Source of the DNA: SOJA01 sp964598485
GTDB taxonomy: Archaea > Thermoproteota > Bathyarchaeia > Bathyarchaeales > Bathycorpusculaceae
Length of the DNA stretch: 64,000 bases
Direction of reading: 5' to 3'
Assembly (NCBI GenBank): GCA_964598485.1
Contig: CAZRCD010000007.1
Span: 1 to 64,000, forward strand
Below, piece by piece: positions 16,413 to 24,445 of the stretch (position 1 is its first letter; each line of letters starts with the position of its first letter). Made by a program: the position numbers and the translations under genes. The notes under the pieces are model-generated. The model made no database searches and had not been told where the DNA came from. It was given only the letters and a program-made list of their open reading frames with translations.

Positions 16413-19400
16413 TTAAGCTTTCTCCTTAAGCTTTAGTGTAGGCACTACACAAAGGCTCATCAATTCCTGCACGAGAAGCTTGAAAGCGTAAGAGACTACT
16501 ACTGGGGCGATTCTGGCTTTTTCTCCACAGAGTCTACATACGTATTTTCTCTGTCTCATGTCGTAATAGGATATGTAGCCACAGTTTTCACAGATGTATA
16601 GCGTGTATCTGTCTGATTCTTCCAGCAATCTATCTTGGAGTAGCATTGTTGCTCCATGCCCTATCAAGCAGTCACGTTCCATTTCGCCGAATCTTAAGCC
16701 TCCTCCTCTGGCTCTGCCCTCTGTGGGCTGTCTTGTCAGCATTTGTACTTGTCCTCTGGCTCTGGCGTGGATTTTATCCGCAACCATGTGGTGCAGTTTC
16801 TGGTAGTATACTACTCCAACAAATAAGTCTGCAACGAATTTCTTACCTGTCATACCATTGTAGAAAACCTCTCTGCCAGTGTGGCTGAACCCCAATTTAA
16901 TTAAGGCTTTTCTGATGTCCGGAGGCCTTTCGTTTGAGAAAGGTGTTCCGTCAACTGGTTTTCCTCTCATGGCGGCGACTTTTCCGGCCATTGACTCAAT
17001 AAAGTGCCCTATGGTCATTCTTGAAGGAATGGCGTGGGGATTGATTATTATGTCTGGAACTACACCATCTTCTGTGAAGGGCATATCTTCCTGTGGAACG
17101 ATTAACCCAATAACCCCTTTTTGTCCGTGACGAGAGGCAAACTTATCTCCCAGCTCTGGTACGCGTTGATCACGAACCTTAACCTTGACTAGTTTACTGC
17201 CTTCCCTAGATTGGGTCACAAAAACTGAGTCAACAATTCCTTGTTCTGATGGACGCATATCCACGGATGTGTCACGCATTGAGGGGCCTCTGACCTCAAA
17301 CTCTTTGTATTCCTCAAGGAATCTTGGCGGGCTTGTTCTGCCGATGAGCACGTCTCCGCCTGAAACTTTTGATTCTAAGCTTATTATTCCATCCGGCTCA
17401 AGAAGTCTATAATATTGTTCTCCTCTATATCCACGCAGTCCTGGTTCAGGTATGAGGAATTTGTCTCTTAATCCGCCTAGGTACTGGCGGCATTCACCCT
17501 GATATATTCTGTAGAAGTTTGAGCGAGCTAAGCCTCTTTCTATGGAGGCTTTGTTGAAGATTAAGGCGTCTTCCATGTTGTAGCCTTCAAAGGAAAGTAC
17601 TGCTACTACACAGTTTTGTCCTGAGGGGCGAAGTTTGTAGCCGATTACATCCATTAACGCAGTTTCCACTAAGGGTATTTGTAGGTAATGTAAAATGTGG
17701 GATCTTGAATCTGCACGTTGTTCAAAGTTCGTTGCGTATATGCCTAGTGCTTGTTTTGCCATTGCAGCTTGATATGAATTTCGTGGTGACTGATTATGTT
17801 CGGCGTAAGGGACTGTTGAAGCGCATATCCCGAGGATTATGTATGTCGCAATTTCCATATGTGTACGTTCCGGGGTTGCCTCTTCAGGGCTTATAGCAAC
17901 ATAGGCGTTTTCCTCTTCTTCAGCATCTAGATATTCAATTATGCCATTCTTAACAAGGTCCTCCCAAGACCATTCTCCAGAAGCCATTTTATCAACATGT
18001 TCTGGTTGAAGTTTTAGTATGCCATTATCAACTATTATGAGGGGTCGTCTGACCCTGCCTTGATCACAGTTGACATATATTTCTTCTCTCTCGCTGCGAA
18101 TTTTTGAGAAATAGGCAATGTTGACCTCTGTTGAGATTTCACCTTTTCTTCGTCTTTCTCTGAACTCTAGCATCAATTCTTCAGGGAAAGTGCAGTACCC
18201 AACTATGTTTCCGTCAACAAAGACTTTTGCTCCTGAAAGTTTTAAGGTTGCATTTGCTTCAATTGCAGGCACTACACCCATGCTGTAGAGTATCTGCTTT
18301 ATTTTCTCTGGGTTTACGCCTACTGCGATGCATGCTGACAAGGCTAGGTTTTTGACTAGTCCACAGTTTGAGCCTTCTGGTGTTTCGTTTGGGCATAGAC
18401 GACCCCAGTGAGTTGGGTGTAGGTCTCTTGCTTCGAAGTTTGGCTGACTTCTGCTTAGTGGCGATTGTAATCTGCGTAAGTGGCTTAAAGTTGAAATGTG
18501 GTTTGTTCTATCTAGAAGTTGGGTTACACCAACTCTTCCTCTTCCCCAGTTTCCCGTTGCAAGGGCATGCTGAAGCCTCTCGGTTACTATTCCTGGGCGG
18601 ACTGCTACTGAAACGGTTATTATTTGTCCCTTTACCCCTATGCGTTCAAGCTGGTATTTCATGTCTCTGCAGAGGTTTCTGAAGGCTATTCTGAATAGGT
18701 CTGCAAGCAACGGACCTCCAAGCCTTAACCGCTTGTTTTTGAAATGGTCTTTATCATCTGTTTCTCTTCTTCCAAGTTTCAGTTCAATCACTCTGCATGC
18801 CATTTCGCCTAAGAACAGGGCCTTGTCTCTTCTGCTTTCGCTTGTTCTACCGATGTGTGGCAGAAAGTTTCTATCTATCACAGTCTTGGCTTTTTGTATG
18901 CGGTATTCTTCAACTTGACCGTGAGCGACGCGGTTTCCAATGAAGAGGATTGCGTCTTCTATCGTGTCTACGCCTATGGTCTTGTCAAATGAGGATTCTA
19001 ATTCTTTCTGTATCTCTTCTTCCAGCGAAACTGTTTCAGCTATCTCCTTATCTGATTCTGAGCCTAAAGCGCGCACTAAAATTACGAACGGGACTAGCGC
19101 GGGTACGCCGGGTAGTGAGACATATACAGCTCCGTCGGACTTCAGCTTAAGCTCTATCCTTGCTCTGAAGCCAACTGTTGTTGAGAATATCTTTGCTTGG
19201 TATACTGGTTTTACTCCTTTTTCGTCTATGTCCACTATTATGCGGTTGGGTGCCAAGTCTTCCATGGCAACTATTGCCCGTTCTGAACCGTTTACTATGA
19301 AGTAGCCGCCTGGGTCGTTTGGGTCTTCTCCACAGGCTATCAGCTCTTCTCTTGAGAGTTGTGAGAGGAAGCATAATTTTGACTTTAGCATTACTGGGAT

Positions 19401-19778
19401 GTTTCCGACATAAACGAGTTCCGTGTCTTGTTCCCTGTCGTCTATTACGGGAGTCATCTCAAGGGCTAATGGCGCTGCATATGTTAGACTGCGGAGCCTT
19501 GCTTCCATGGGCAAGATTTCGTGTTTCGTGCCGTCGACCTCCGTGACGTATGGACTGGTAATTCTTGTGTGTGGATCTATTATCCAGATCTGTCCTAACT
19601 TCACTTTGTATGGGCATTCAGGGACATCTATTGAAATCTCACTGACCTCATCTATCACTTCTTGTATACCGTGGTCTATGAACTCGTTGTAGGAGTCTAA
19701 ATGTTGGCGGACTAGGCCTTTTTCGTTAAAGAAGGCCTTTAATAGAAGATGTATATCATCCTTTGATATTTCAGCCAA
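16413..19778 (-). CDS. rpoB: RNA polymerase subunit B, unsplit
   Basis: 1121-aa second-largest RNA polymerase subunit, with B' and B'' in one chain. Landmarks include GSERAIVAMEDLAPNRI near residue 170, HWGRLCPNETPEGSNCGLVK (fork region), GYNMEDALIFNKASIERG, KFASRHGQKGVIG and PDIIINPHAIPSRMTIGH. The C-terminal clamp zinc ribbon is CENCGYISYYD and CRLCGEKA. The start is TTG at 19778 (AEISKDDIH) with GGGAGATGG upstream. First gene of the operon with rpoA, rpl30e and nusA. RpoH, normally just upstream of rpoB in archaea, is not adjacent. Confidence 0.97.
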   Translation of the reverse strand: MAEISKDDIHLLLKAFFNEKGLVRQHLDSYNEFIDHGIQEVIDEVSEISIDVPECPYKVKLGQIWIIDPHTRITSPYVTEVDGTKHEILPMEARLRSLTYAAPLALEMTPVIDDREQDTELVYVGNIPVMLKSKLCFLSQLSREELIACGEDPNDPGGYFIVNGSERAIVAMEDLAPNRIIVDIDEKGVKPVYQAKIFSTTVGFRARIELKLKSDGAVYVSLPGVPALVPFVILVRALGSESDKEIAETVSLEEEIQKELESSFDKTIGVDTIEDAILFIGNRVAHGQVEEYRIQKAKTVIDRNFLPHIGRTSESRRDKALFLGEMACRVIELKLGRRETDDKDHFKNKRLRLGGPLLADLFRIAFRNLCRDMKYQLERIGVKGQIITVSVAVRPGIVTERLQHALATGNWGRGRVGVTQLLDRTNHISTLSHLRRLQSPLSRSQPNFEARDLHPTHWGRLCPNETPEGSNCGLVKNLALSACIAVGVNPEKIKQILYSMGVVPAIEANATLKLSGAKVFVDGNIVGYCTFPEELMLEFRERRRKGEISTEVNIAYFSKIRSEREEIYVNCDQGRVRRPLIIVDNGILKLQPEHVDKMASGEWSWEDLVKNGIIEYLDAEEEENAYVAISPEEATPERTHMEIATYIILGICASTVPYAEHNQSPRNSYQAAMAKQALGIYATNFEQRADSRSHILHYLQIPLVETALMDVIGYKLRPSGQNCVVAVLSFEGYNMEDALIFNKASIERGLARSNFYRIYQGECRQYLGGLRDKFLIPEPGLRGYRGEQYYRLLEPDGIISLESKVSGGDVLIGRTSPPRFLEEYKEFEVRGPSMRDTSVDMRPSEQGIVDSVFVTQSREGSKLVKVKVRDQRVPELGDKFASRHGQKGVIGLIVPQEDMPFTEDGVVPDIIINPHAIPSRMTIGHFIESMAGKVAAMRGKPVDGTPFSNERPPDIRKALIKLGFSHTGREVFYNGMTGKKFVADLFVGVVYYQKLHHMVADKIHARARGQVQMLTRQPTEGRARGGGLRFGEMERDCLIGHGATMLLQDRLLEESDRYTLYICENCGYISYYDMRQRKYVCRLCGEKARIAPVVVSYAFKLLVQELMSLCVVPTLKLKEKA

Positions 19779-20252
19779 TCTTAACCATCTCCCGCAATTT
19801 TACACTTAAACACACATACATGAAATTGTTTGATGCGGGTTTTTTCAAACTTTTAGTTTCCTCCAACTTGAAAAATTGGTTTTTCGAGCTTTTAATGGGC
19901 TAAAAGCGTAACTGCACACTTTCTAATAAACTTTACCATTCAAAGATTGCTGTTACCGCCCAATTTTTGGCTTCTTTGTGCTTTCTGAAGAATGAAATCA
20001 AAGCATGCCCTTAACAGTTCTTCGATTCCTTTGGCTGTCCCCATTGACATAAGGTTTTTTCAAAGATGCCGCATTTTGGGTTTTCTTCTGCAGATTTTCC
20101 GTGTAAACTTTCGGACATACCCTCTCTGGGTTTTCGACATTCACCGCTATTTGGAGCTGAATATGGTATATAAAAAAGAATTGCTGATTCGGCTTCGCAC
20201 ATTTTTATTTTTGCCGATATTGTAGGTATTTTGTAACCAAAAGTAAAGGAGG
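19779..20252. other. intergenic region upstream of rpoB
   Basis: About 470 bp that hold the rpoB leader on the minus strand and a plus-strand promoter at the far end. A 77-codon plus-strand frame at 19992-20225 has no ribosome-binding site and an implausible composition, so it is not called. No RNA gene was recognised. Confidence 0.5.
20167..20176 (+). promoter_or_regulatory. TATA box upstream of a small Gly/Cys-rich ORF
   Basis: TATATAAAAA at 20167-20176 is followed about 85 bp later by AAAGGAGGGTG (ribosome-binding site). The spacing is consistent with a short 5' UTR. Confidence 0.45.
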
Positions 20253-20417
20253 GTGAAATGCCATGAATTTCAAAATCGTCGAATTCCTATTGGTGTCGGC
20301 TTTGTTTGTTCAGCGGTTCTTGCTTCTGTGATGATTTCAACTGGCTCATATGTGGCATCATGTGGCGGTGATCCGGTAGGTGGCGGGCATCCATGTGGCA
20401 TAAGTCAAATCGGTTAA
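20253..20417 (+). CDS. candidate 54-aa secreted Gly/Cys-rich peptide
   Basis: GTG at 20253 opens a 54-codon frame with a hydrophobic stretch (IPIGVGFVCSAVLASVMIS) followed by GSYVASCGGDPVGGGHPCGI and a stop. This looks like an exported or lipid-anchored mini-protein with two or three cysteines. The strong AAGGAGG sits too close to GTG 20253 but fits two downstream ATGs, which open other frames that close after 2 or 22 codons (NFKIVEFLLVSALFVQ). A single-base frameshift near 20270 would join the second ATG to this frame. Real-but-frameshifted and non-coding both remain possible. Confidence 0.35.
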   Translation: MKCHEFQNRRIPIGVGFVCSAVLASVMISTGSYVASCGGDPVGGGHPCGISQIG

Positions 20418-20478
20418 ACAAAAAGTTAAAAAAAGCCTATGACATATAACGTGTGATGATGCTCCATTGATTAAACGA

Positions 20479-20817
20479 GTGAAATCAAATAAGTACAAAA
20501 GATTACACAGAACCTATGTCAGAGTACTGTAAGGGTTAGCGCTATATGGTCCAAGGAACGTATCAAAGCTTTCAGCTGAACTTAATATGCCTCGCGGAGC
20601 AGTGCGCTACAGAATCAACCATCTACGTTCCCATTTTTCTTTGCGTTTTCTGGGGAGTCTGTACCATACTTGCATCGGCCTCAGAGAAGTCGTAGTTTTT
20701 GCTGAGTCAAAACTTGGGTATGAAGAATTGCTTTATGAATGTCTAGAATTCAATGATTATTGGCTTTATGTGAGTCAGTGCATTGCATTCCAGTTTCTTG
20801 TGGTGGTGTGGTTGTAG
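20479..20817 (+). pseudogene. decayed winged-helix regulator
   Basis: The frame from GTG 20479 reads NKYKRLHRTYVRVL, an in-frame TAA at 20530-20532, then GLALYGPRNVSKLSAELNMP and RGAVRYRINHLRSHFSLRFL, then GYEELLYECLEFNDYWLYVS. The second part is a clear helix-turn-helix (VSKLSAELNMPRGAVRYRI) followed by an effector-like region, as in archaeal Lrp-like or wHTH regulators. The stop splits the DNA-binding domain and the C-terminus ends early in a hydrophobic tail. A regulator remnant is the best reading. Confidence 0.65.
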
Positions 20818-20976
20818 GCTTTTTTCCTTAGGTTCCCTCTTGTTAGCATCGAAAATAACTTGAAGGGGCTAAGTGCTTGAGAGGGTTAGGTTTTTGCTTC
20901 CCTTGACCTTGCGCTCGTCTGCAGATTGTGTGTGAATTCTTTTATTGTCCCTCCCTTTCTATTAGATGGGAAAAGA

Positions 20977-21348
20977 ATGATTTCAAAACCGACGAAACCC
21001 GAGTTCGAAATGTTAGTTGTCTGGCTTATCTTGAATGGGAAGGTAGAGAAAGCTCTAGAACTGCTCGCGGAACATTACAGTGTTGACGTGCCTAAGATAG
21101 AGGTCGGCTTACCGAAAGGACGTAAAAAGAAGGCTCTCGGATGCTACAACGCGAAAAAGGGGACAATTTCTGTTTCGAACAGTGACACACTTAAGGAACC
21201 ATTCATCATTTTACACGAGTTTTATCATCATTTAAGAACAGCTTTAGATACAAAACACAAGGGAACAGAAAAGTACGCAGATAAATTTGCAAAGGATTTC
21301 ATTCAAACATACAAGTCAAAGGCAGCTGAATTTTCGGGAAATAATTAA
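20977..21348 (+). CDS. HEXXH metallopeptidase-like protein
   Basis: 123 aa from ATG 20977 (the frame is open a further 17 codons upstream). ILHEFYHHLRTAL places an HEXXH zinc motif at residues 80-84; a downstream acidic helix, TEKYADKFAKDFIQ, may give the third ligand (Glu94 region), as in ImmA/IrrE- or WLM-like small metallopeptidases. The N-terminal region is helical with a short beta segment GCYNAKKGTISVSN, also typical of that group. There is no membrane segment. ImmA-type peptidases often act on regulators of mobile elements, but no HTH partner lies beside it except the decayed regulator upstream. Confidence 0.7.
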   Translation: MISKPTKPEFEMLVVWLILNGKVEKALELLAEHYSVDVPKIEVGLPKGRKKKALGCYNAKKGTISVSNSDTLKEPFIILHEFYHHLRTALDTKHKGTEKYADKFAKDFIQTYKSKAAEFSGNN

Positions 21349-21380
21349 TAAGAAAGTAAAAGATAGTTCTGAAACTGGGT

Positions 21381-21486
21381 GCAGGGGTAGCAGAGCCTGG
21401 TCAATCCTCACAGAGGGACTTTATGCGCGGGACTCAAGATCCCGTCCCGAAGGGGTACATGGGTTCAAATCCCATCCCCTGCACCA
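21381..21486 (+). tRNA. tRNA-Leu (anticodon CAA) with D-loop insertion, CCA encoded
   Basis: Acceptor GCAGGGG / CCCCTGC with discriminator A and encoded CCA. Anticodon arm CGGGA-CTCAAGA-TCCCG, anticodon CAA at 21435-21437. Long type II variable arm TCCCGAAGGGGTAC. T arm ATGGG-TTCAAAT-CCCAT. The D stem appears to be GCA (21390-21392) with TGC (21424-21426), but the loop GAGCCTGGTCAA is followed by about 19 extra bases (roughly 21405-21423) not found in normal tRNA-Leu. These bases can form a small stem, TCCTC/GAGGG. A non-canonical intron is the likeliest explanation. Exact splice sites cannot be fixed by eye. Confidence 0.93.
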
Positions 21487-21508
21487 AGGTTAGTAATTTG
21501 TCAAAAAG

Positions 21509-21736
21509 TTATGATGTTGATTGCTGCGTTTGGGAAAAGGTTGCTTTCACTGAGAGCTTTACCTCTCTTATTTTTGTCATTCTTTTCGTTGTGTTGAGTA
21601 TGGCGAAGCCCGTTATGTTTCCCTCATGATCTACCCTAACGAAAATGTCATCCTCCACGTCTCTGAAAAATCCTTTCGCAGGTTTTGTTTGTCCTATTTC
21701 GAGTAGGTCGCCTTCTGGGTCAAACCATATTTTCAG
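21509..21736 (-). CDS. DUF2283-like small protein with a CTG start
   Basis: 75 aa. KIWFDPEGDLLEIGQ, DDIFVRVDHEGNITGFAIL and NTTKRM reproduce the DUF2283 pattern (short beta protein, D-E-G-N-I.G.EILNA.K). In that family the protein normally starts with Met two codons before the first strand. Here the codon at that place is CTG (21736-21734) and an in-frame stop lies five codons upstream, so no ATG, GTG or TTG is available near the domain start. The CTG overlaps the TGA stop of the preceding small ORF, mimicking an ATGA coupling. DUF2283 genes are often in toxin-antitoxin-like small-gene pairs. Confidence 0.55.
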   Translation of the reverse strand: MKIWFDPEGDLLEIGQTKPAKGFFRDVEDDIFVRVDHEGNITGFAILNTTKRMTKIREVKLSVKATFSQTQQSTS

Positions 21737-21879
21737 GGCTTTTTGTGATCACGTGACTTTTTTCTTGTAGTCTTCAAGCTTTTCTGTATTCGCTCCGGTC
21801 CTTCTTTGTTCATGAGATCCTCCAAAGCAGTCAAAATCTCCTCTATCTTAGCAAAATGCTCATAAAGTTTATTCAGCAA
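21733..21879 (-). CDS. small helical protein paired with DUF2283-like gene
   Basis: 48 aa from TTG: LNKLYEHFAKIEEILTALED, then LMNKEGPERIQKSLK, then a very basic end (TTRKKSRDHKKP). One long amphipathic helix is likely. Its stop overlaps the CTG start of the DUF2283-like frame. A stronger ribosome-binding site (GAGGTGAAC then GTG TTG) further upstream opens another frame, LIEVVSVSPTFAE, which closes just where this one opens, so the gene may originally have been longer and is now frameshifted. Confidence 0.4.
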   Translation of the reverse strand: MLNKLYEHFAKIEEILTALEDLMNKEGPERIQKSLKTTRKKSRDHKKP

Positions 21880-22004
21880 AGGTCGGGGAAACTGAAACGA
21901 CTTCAATCAACACGTTCACCTCATATTATAAACGTGAATAAGCTTTCAAATCATTCGAAAGTAAACGCTGACTTGAGCATGGTCAAAACATCATTAAATC
22001 AATG

Positions 22005-22079
22005 TGGACGGGGCGGGATTTGAACCCGCGGCCTCCACGATGCCAACGTGGCGATCATTCCAAGCTGATCTACCCGCCC
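22005..22079 (-). tRNA. tRNA-Ala (anticodon GGC)
   Basis: Acceptor GGGCGGG / CCCGTCC with the diagnostic G3-U70 wobble of alanine tRNA, discriminator A, CCA not encoded. Anticodon arm CCACG-TTGGCAT-CGTGG with anticodon GGC at 22044-22042. T arm GCGGG-TTCAAAT-CCCGC. No intron. It faces tRNA-Leu, 0.5 kb away, from the opposite strand. Confidence 0.96.
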
Positions 22080-22235
22080 AAACACATTCAAACTGAAATG
22101 CAAGATAATATAAATCTATAAGTGTTTTGTTATCCAACCTGAACAAGATATTCTAACTCTCCCACACAAGTTTTAATTTTCAATAAATACGGTTATGTCT
22201 GTACATGGATACATTTTGAGGATTCGCTACCTTTA

Positions 22236-22243
22236 TTTATAAA
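22236..22243 (+). promoter_or_regulatory. TATA box for the 22284 gene
   Basis: TTTATAAA lies 41 bases before the ATG at 22284, giving a short leader containing GGGAG at ribosome-binding distance. Confidence 0.5.
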
Positions 22244-22283
22244 GAAAGATATTGAATTAAATTGAAGGAAAGGGAGAAAAGCG

Positions 22284-22838
22284 ATGACAAAGAAAGCCCC
22301 ATCGAATGACGAAGCTCTAGAAGCCCTAGATTTTATAATAAACGTTCTAAAGGAGCATGAAAAAGACTTGGACCGGCTGATAAACGAGTTGGGTACAATA
22401 ACCGAGAGGCTGGGCGATACTGGAGAGTTAAGTGGAAAAATAGAAAAAGTGGAAGAAAGACTCGGAACTCTTCAGAGTGAGATAACAAACTTAATCACTT
22501 ATTTGTCAACTTCTCGCGAACCCATGGCAATACCAGCACAGGTAGCACAACAAGAAAAAGCCCGAACATCACAAGTTGGAGAAGTGCGTGGGCCGCCGGT
22601 GATCTTGCGTTGTAAACAATGGGCGGACTTCCAAACCCTAGCTCATCAGGCTCAAACATTATCCTTCTTATACAAAGAGGCAGAGAAAACCTTCCAAGCA
22701 GATGCCTTGAAGAATAACCAAATTATAACCTACAGCGGAGAACCCCCAAAACAAACTTCTCTCTTAAAAACGTGGCTCGCAAAACAGTTAGACATTCCAG
22801 AAAAGAAAGTTTTAGAAGGAATTTTAGCCATAGGTTAA
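22284..22838 (+). CDS. coiled-coil hypothetical protein, 184 aa
   Basis: Residues ~10-75 form a heptad-rich coiled coil (EALDFIINVLKEHEKDLDRL, then KIEKVEERLGTLQSEITNLI). A proline/alanine linker follows, then a small globular C-terminal domain (VILRCKQWADFQTLAHQAQT, LLKTWLAKQLDIPEKKVLEG). The layout suggests an oligomerising, perhaps DNA- or nucleoid-associated, protein; no enzymatic motif is present. It has its own TATA box and ribosome-binding site. The function is unknown. Confidence 0.78.
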   Translation: MTKKAPSNDEALEALDFIINVLKEHEKDLDRLINELGTITERLGDTGELSGKIEKVEERLGTLQSEITNLITYLSTSREPMAIPAQVAQQEKARTSQVGEVRGPPVILRCKQWADFQTLAHQAQTLSFLYKEAEKTFQADALKNNQIITYSGEPPKQTSLLKTWLAKQLDIPEKKVLEGILAIG

Positions 22839-22934
22839 GGCTTATTTACCGTTTGTGTGTTCGTGTTATTCAGTAATGTTTTTATAGTAGACGCTTATCT
22901 TAAGTCTTACGATGGAGCATTGGAGGGCTAAAGG

Positions 22935-23039
22935 TTGAAGGCTAGACCACAAACAGCCAAAAATTGTTTTTCCGTTCTCGAAGCCTTCTCCTTTCTCCTC
23001 GATGACGGAGTGGCTGTGTGGCTAGCCAAAAAACGATGA
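22935..23039 (+). CDS. 34-aa peptide with good ribosome-binding site
   Basis: TTG start preceded by GGAGGG at seven bases. The product KARPQTAKNCFSVLEAFSFL, then LDDGVAVWLAKKR, is compact with an amphipathic middle. It is followed at once by another small gene. Too short for a confident call, but the ribosome-binding site and spacing are good. Confidence 0.4.
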   Translation: MKARPQTAKNCFSVLEAFSFLLDDGVAVWLAKKR

Positions 23040-23077
23040 AAGCCCTCCATCTAAAGCTGTAAGGGAAAGGTTAGAAA

Positions 23078-23224
23078 TTGAGCGAAAACAGAAACACGCT
23101 GCAAAAGCTTCGCGAAGAATTCCTAAAATTTGAAAGAACAATGGAAGAGTTACACTTTCTAAAACTCATCTCTGAAGACCTGAAAAGCTTTAGGAAAATG
23201 ATCAAACTGAGAAAATATGACTAA
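23078..23224 (+). CDS. 48-aa helical peptide
   Basis: TTG start with AGGGAAAGG upstream. The product is one long charged helix: ENRNTLQKLREEFLKFERTM, then EELHFLKLISEDLKSFRKMI. The heptad pattern suggests coiled-coil pairing, possibly with the coiled-coil product of the 22284 gene. The function is unknown. Confidence 0.5.
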   Translation: MSENRNTLQKLREEFLKFERTMEELHFLKLISEDLKSFRKMIKLRKYD

Positions 23225-23366
23225 TTAAAGGCTAGAGCATAATAAAGACACTCAACAACATGACTCAACACTTTTGACACAAATACCTCACTAAACCTAC
23301 ACAAAACCCCCACTCACACAAGAAAAACCCGTTTCTATGAAAATCAACAACTGAAAGAGGTGACTT

Positions 23367-23456
23367 CTGACCGGAGAAGCATGCAGCATAGTGGAAGCCG
23401 GCTTCGAATACGTCACAGACATGAACTGTAAGAAACTCTTTAGGAAACGAAAATGA
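23367..23456 (+). CDS. 29-aa peptide with possible CTG start
   Basis: Frame TGEACSIVEAGFEYVTDMNC, then KKLFRKRK and stop. GAGGTGA lies three bases before CTG 23367, and an in-frame stop lies two codons upstream, so CTG would have to be the start unless GTG 23391 is used. The order CSIVEAGFEYV...KKLFRKRK looks like a genuine protein segment. It could equally be the remnant of a longer gene cut at the left edge of the mobile element. Confidence 0.3.
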   Translation: MTGEACSIVEAGFEYVTDMNCKKLFRKRK

Positions 23457-23578
23457 AAAACCCTACAGTTCGGCAAAAAATACGTCAGTTTGGAGGCACT
23501 AACGTTTAATGGAGATATCTCCCGAAAACTCGGAGTCTTTCCGAATTTTTGTTATTTGATATACCATTCACTCTCCCA

Positions 23579-24445
23579 TCATTTCGCTCTCGCATTTAAT
23601 TGGATATTTGAACTGTTAGGCGTAGAGCTATGAGACCGACCTAACAATTTATTGGCTAGTCTGTTAAGCATTGAAGGTTTTTCTTTAATAATATACTGCT
23701 CTGGTTGTTTCATTGCTTTATAGTATGGTGTCATCACACGCTTTATTGAAGAGCCGTATTGAAAGAAACATTCTCTAGTCTTCAAGTCTCTTAATTGCCA
23801 TAGTCTCTGTTTTGGAAGCCACGCTTTCGCTTTTCTCAAGTTGTTTTGACCTTCCGTTTTGAACCAATATTTTACGCCACTAATTTCAACTAGGTTAGTG
23901 TCACACGCTGATAATCTCTGAGTTATACCAATATAGGATAGATTATAGTTTCTTCCCTGCATTATAAAGCGAGCAGTGTCTTGATAAGTAAACCTTCTCA
24001 ACATGCCACTGGGAACTAGGTTCTGTGCTTCCTCTAGGATATAGACTCCTTTGAAATCCGTTATTCCCGCATCGGTTAATTCCACAGCTTCTTGAAAGTC
24101 TAATGCACAATAAAAATTCACTAATTCTCTAAGTTCGTATGGTGATAATCTGCTACAGTCAATAATGCAATTCCATTCACTTGCTCGTGGCAAAAGCTGA
24201 TTCGGTTCAATCTTGAAAACTCTAGGTATTCCACTGTATCTTTTCCATGCTAAAGAGCTATCAAAAACTTTCACTTTCACTTGACCTTTACACTCATTAA
24301 TTATCTTATCAGCAATGATAAAGCCAAGATATGATTTTCCAGAACCACGCCCGCCCGTTATGAAACAGCCTTCTTTGATAATATTATCTGTATTCAATGT
24401 TTCAATGAACTGTTTCTCCATGAAATCCGTATTTCTAAATGTCAA
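23579..24445 (-). CDS. P-loop ATPase of the mobile element (FtsK/HerA or A32-like group)
   Basis: 288 aa. Walker A GGRGSGKSYL at residues 31-40, Walker B GVYILEEAQN with Glu138/Glu139, then a Gln/Arg-containing segment (FIMQGRNYNLSYIGITQRL) resembling the sensor region of HerA-FtsK ATPases. Compact single-domain ATPases like this serve for DNA packaging or transfer in archaeal viruses and plasmids. The C-terminal ~40 residues are polar and disordered. It is the leftmost gene of the element, on the same strand as the integrase and helicase. Confidence 0.78.
   Translation of the reverse strand: MTFRNTDFMEKQFIETLNTDNIIKEGCFITGGRGSGKSYLGFIIADKIINECKGQVKVKVFDSSLAWKRYSGIPRVFKIEPNQLLPRASEWNCIIDCSRLSPYELRELVNFYCALDFQEAVELTDAGITDFKGVYILEEAQNLVPSGMLRRFTYQDTARFIMQGRNYNLSYIGITQRLSACDTNLVEISGVKYWFKTEGQNNLRKAKAWLPKQRLWQLRDLKTRECFFQYGSSIKRVMTPYYKAMKQPEQYIIKEKPSMLNRLANKLLGRSHSSTPNSSNIQLNARAK

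Noticed and set aside
19992..20225. 77-codon plus-strand ORF
   Set aside because: No ribosome-binding site, composition unlike neighbours, and it overlaps the TATA element of the next small gene.
21460..21490. tRNA-Leu 3' end as an attachment site for the element at 23.5-30.2 kb
   Set aside because: The only match near the right edge (around 30231) is eight bases, TCCCCTGC; no convincing direct repeat.
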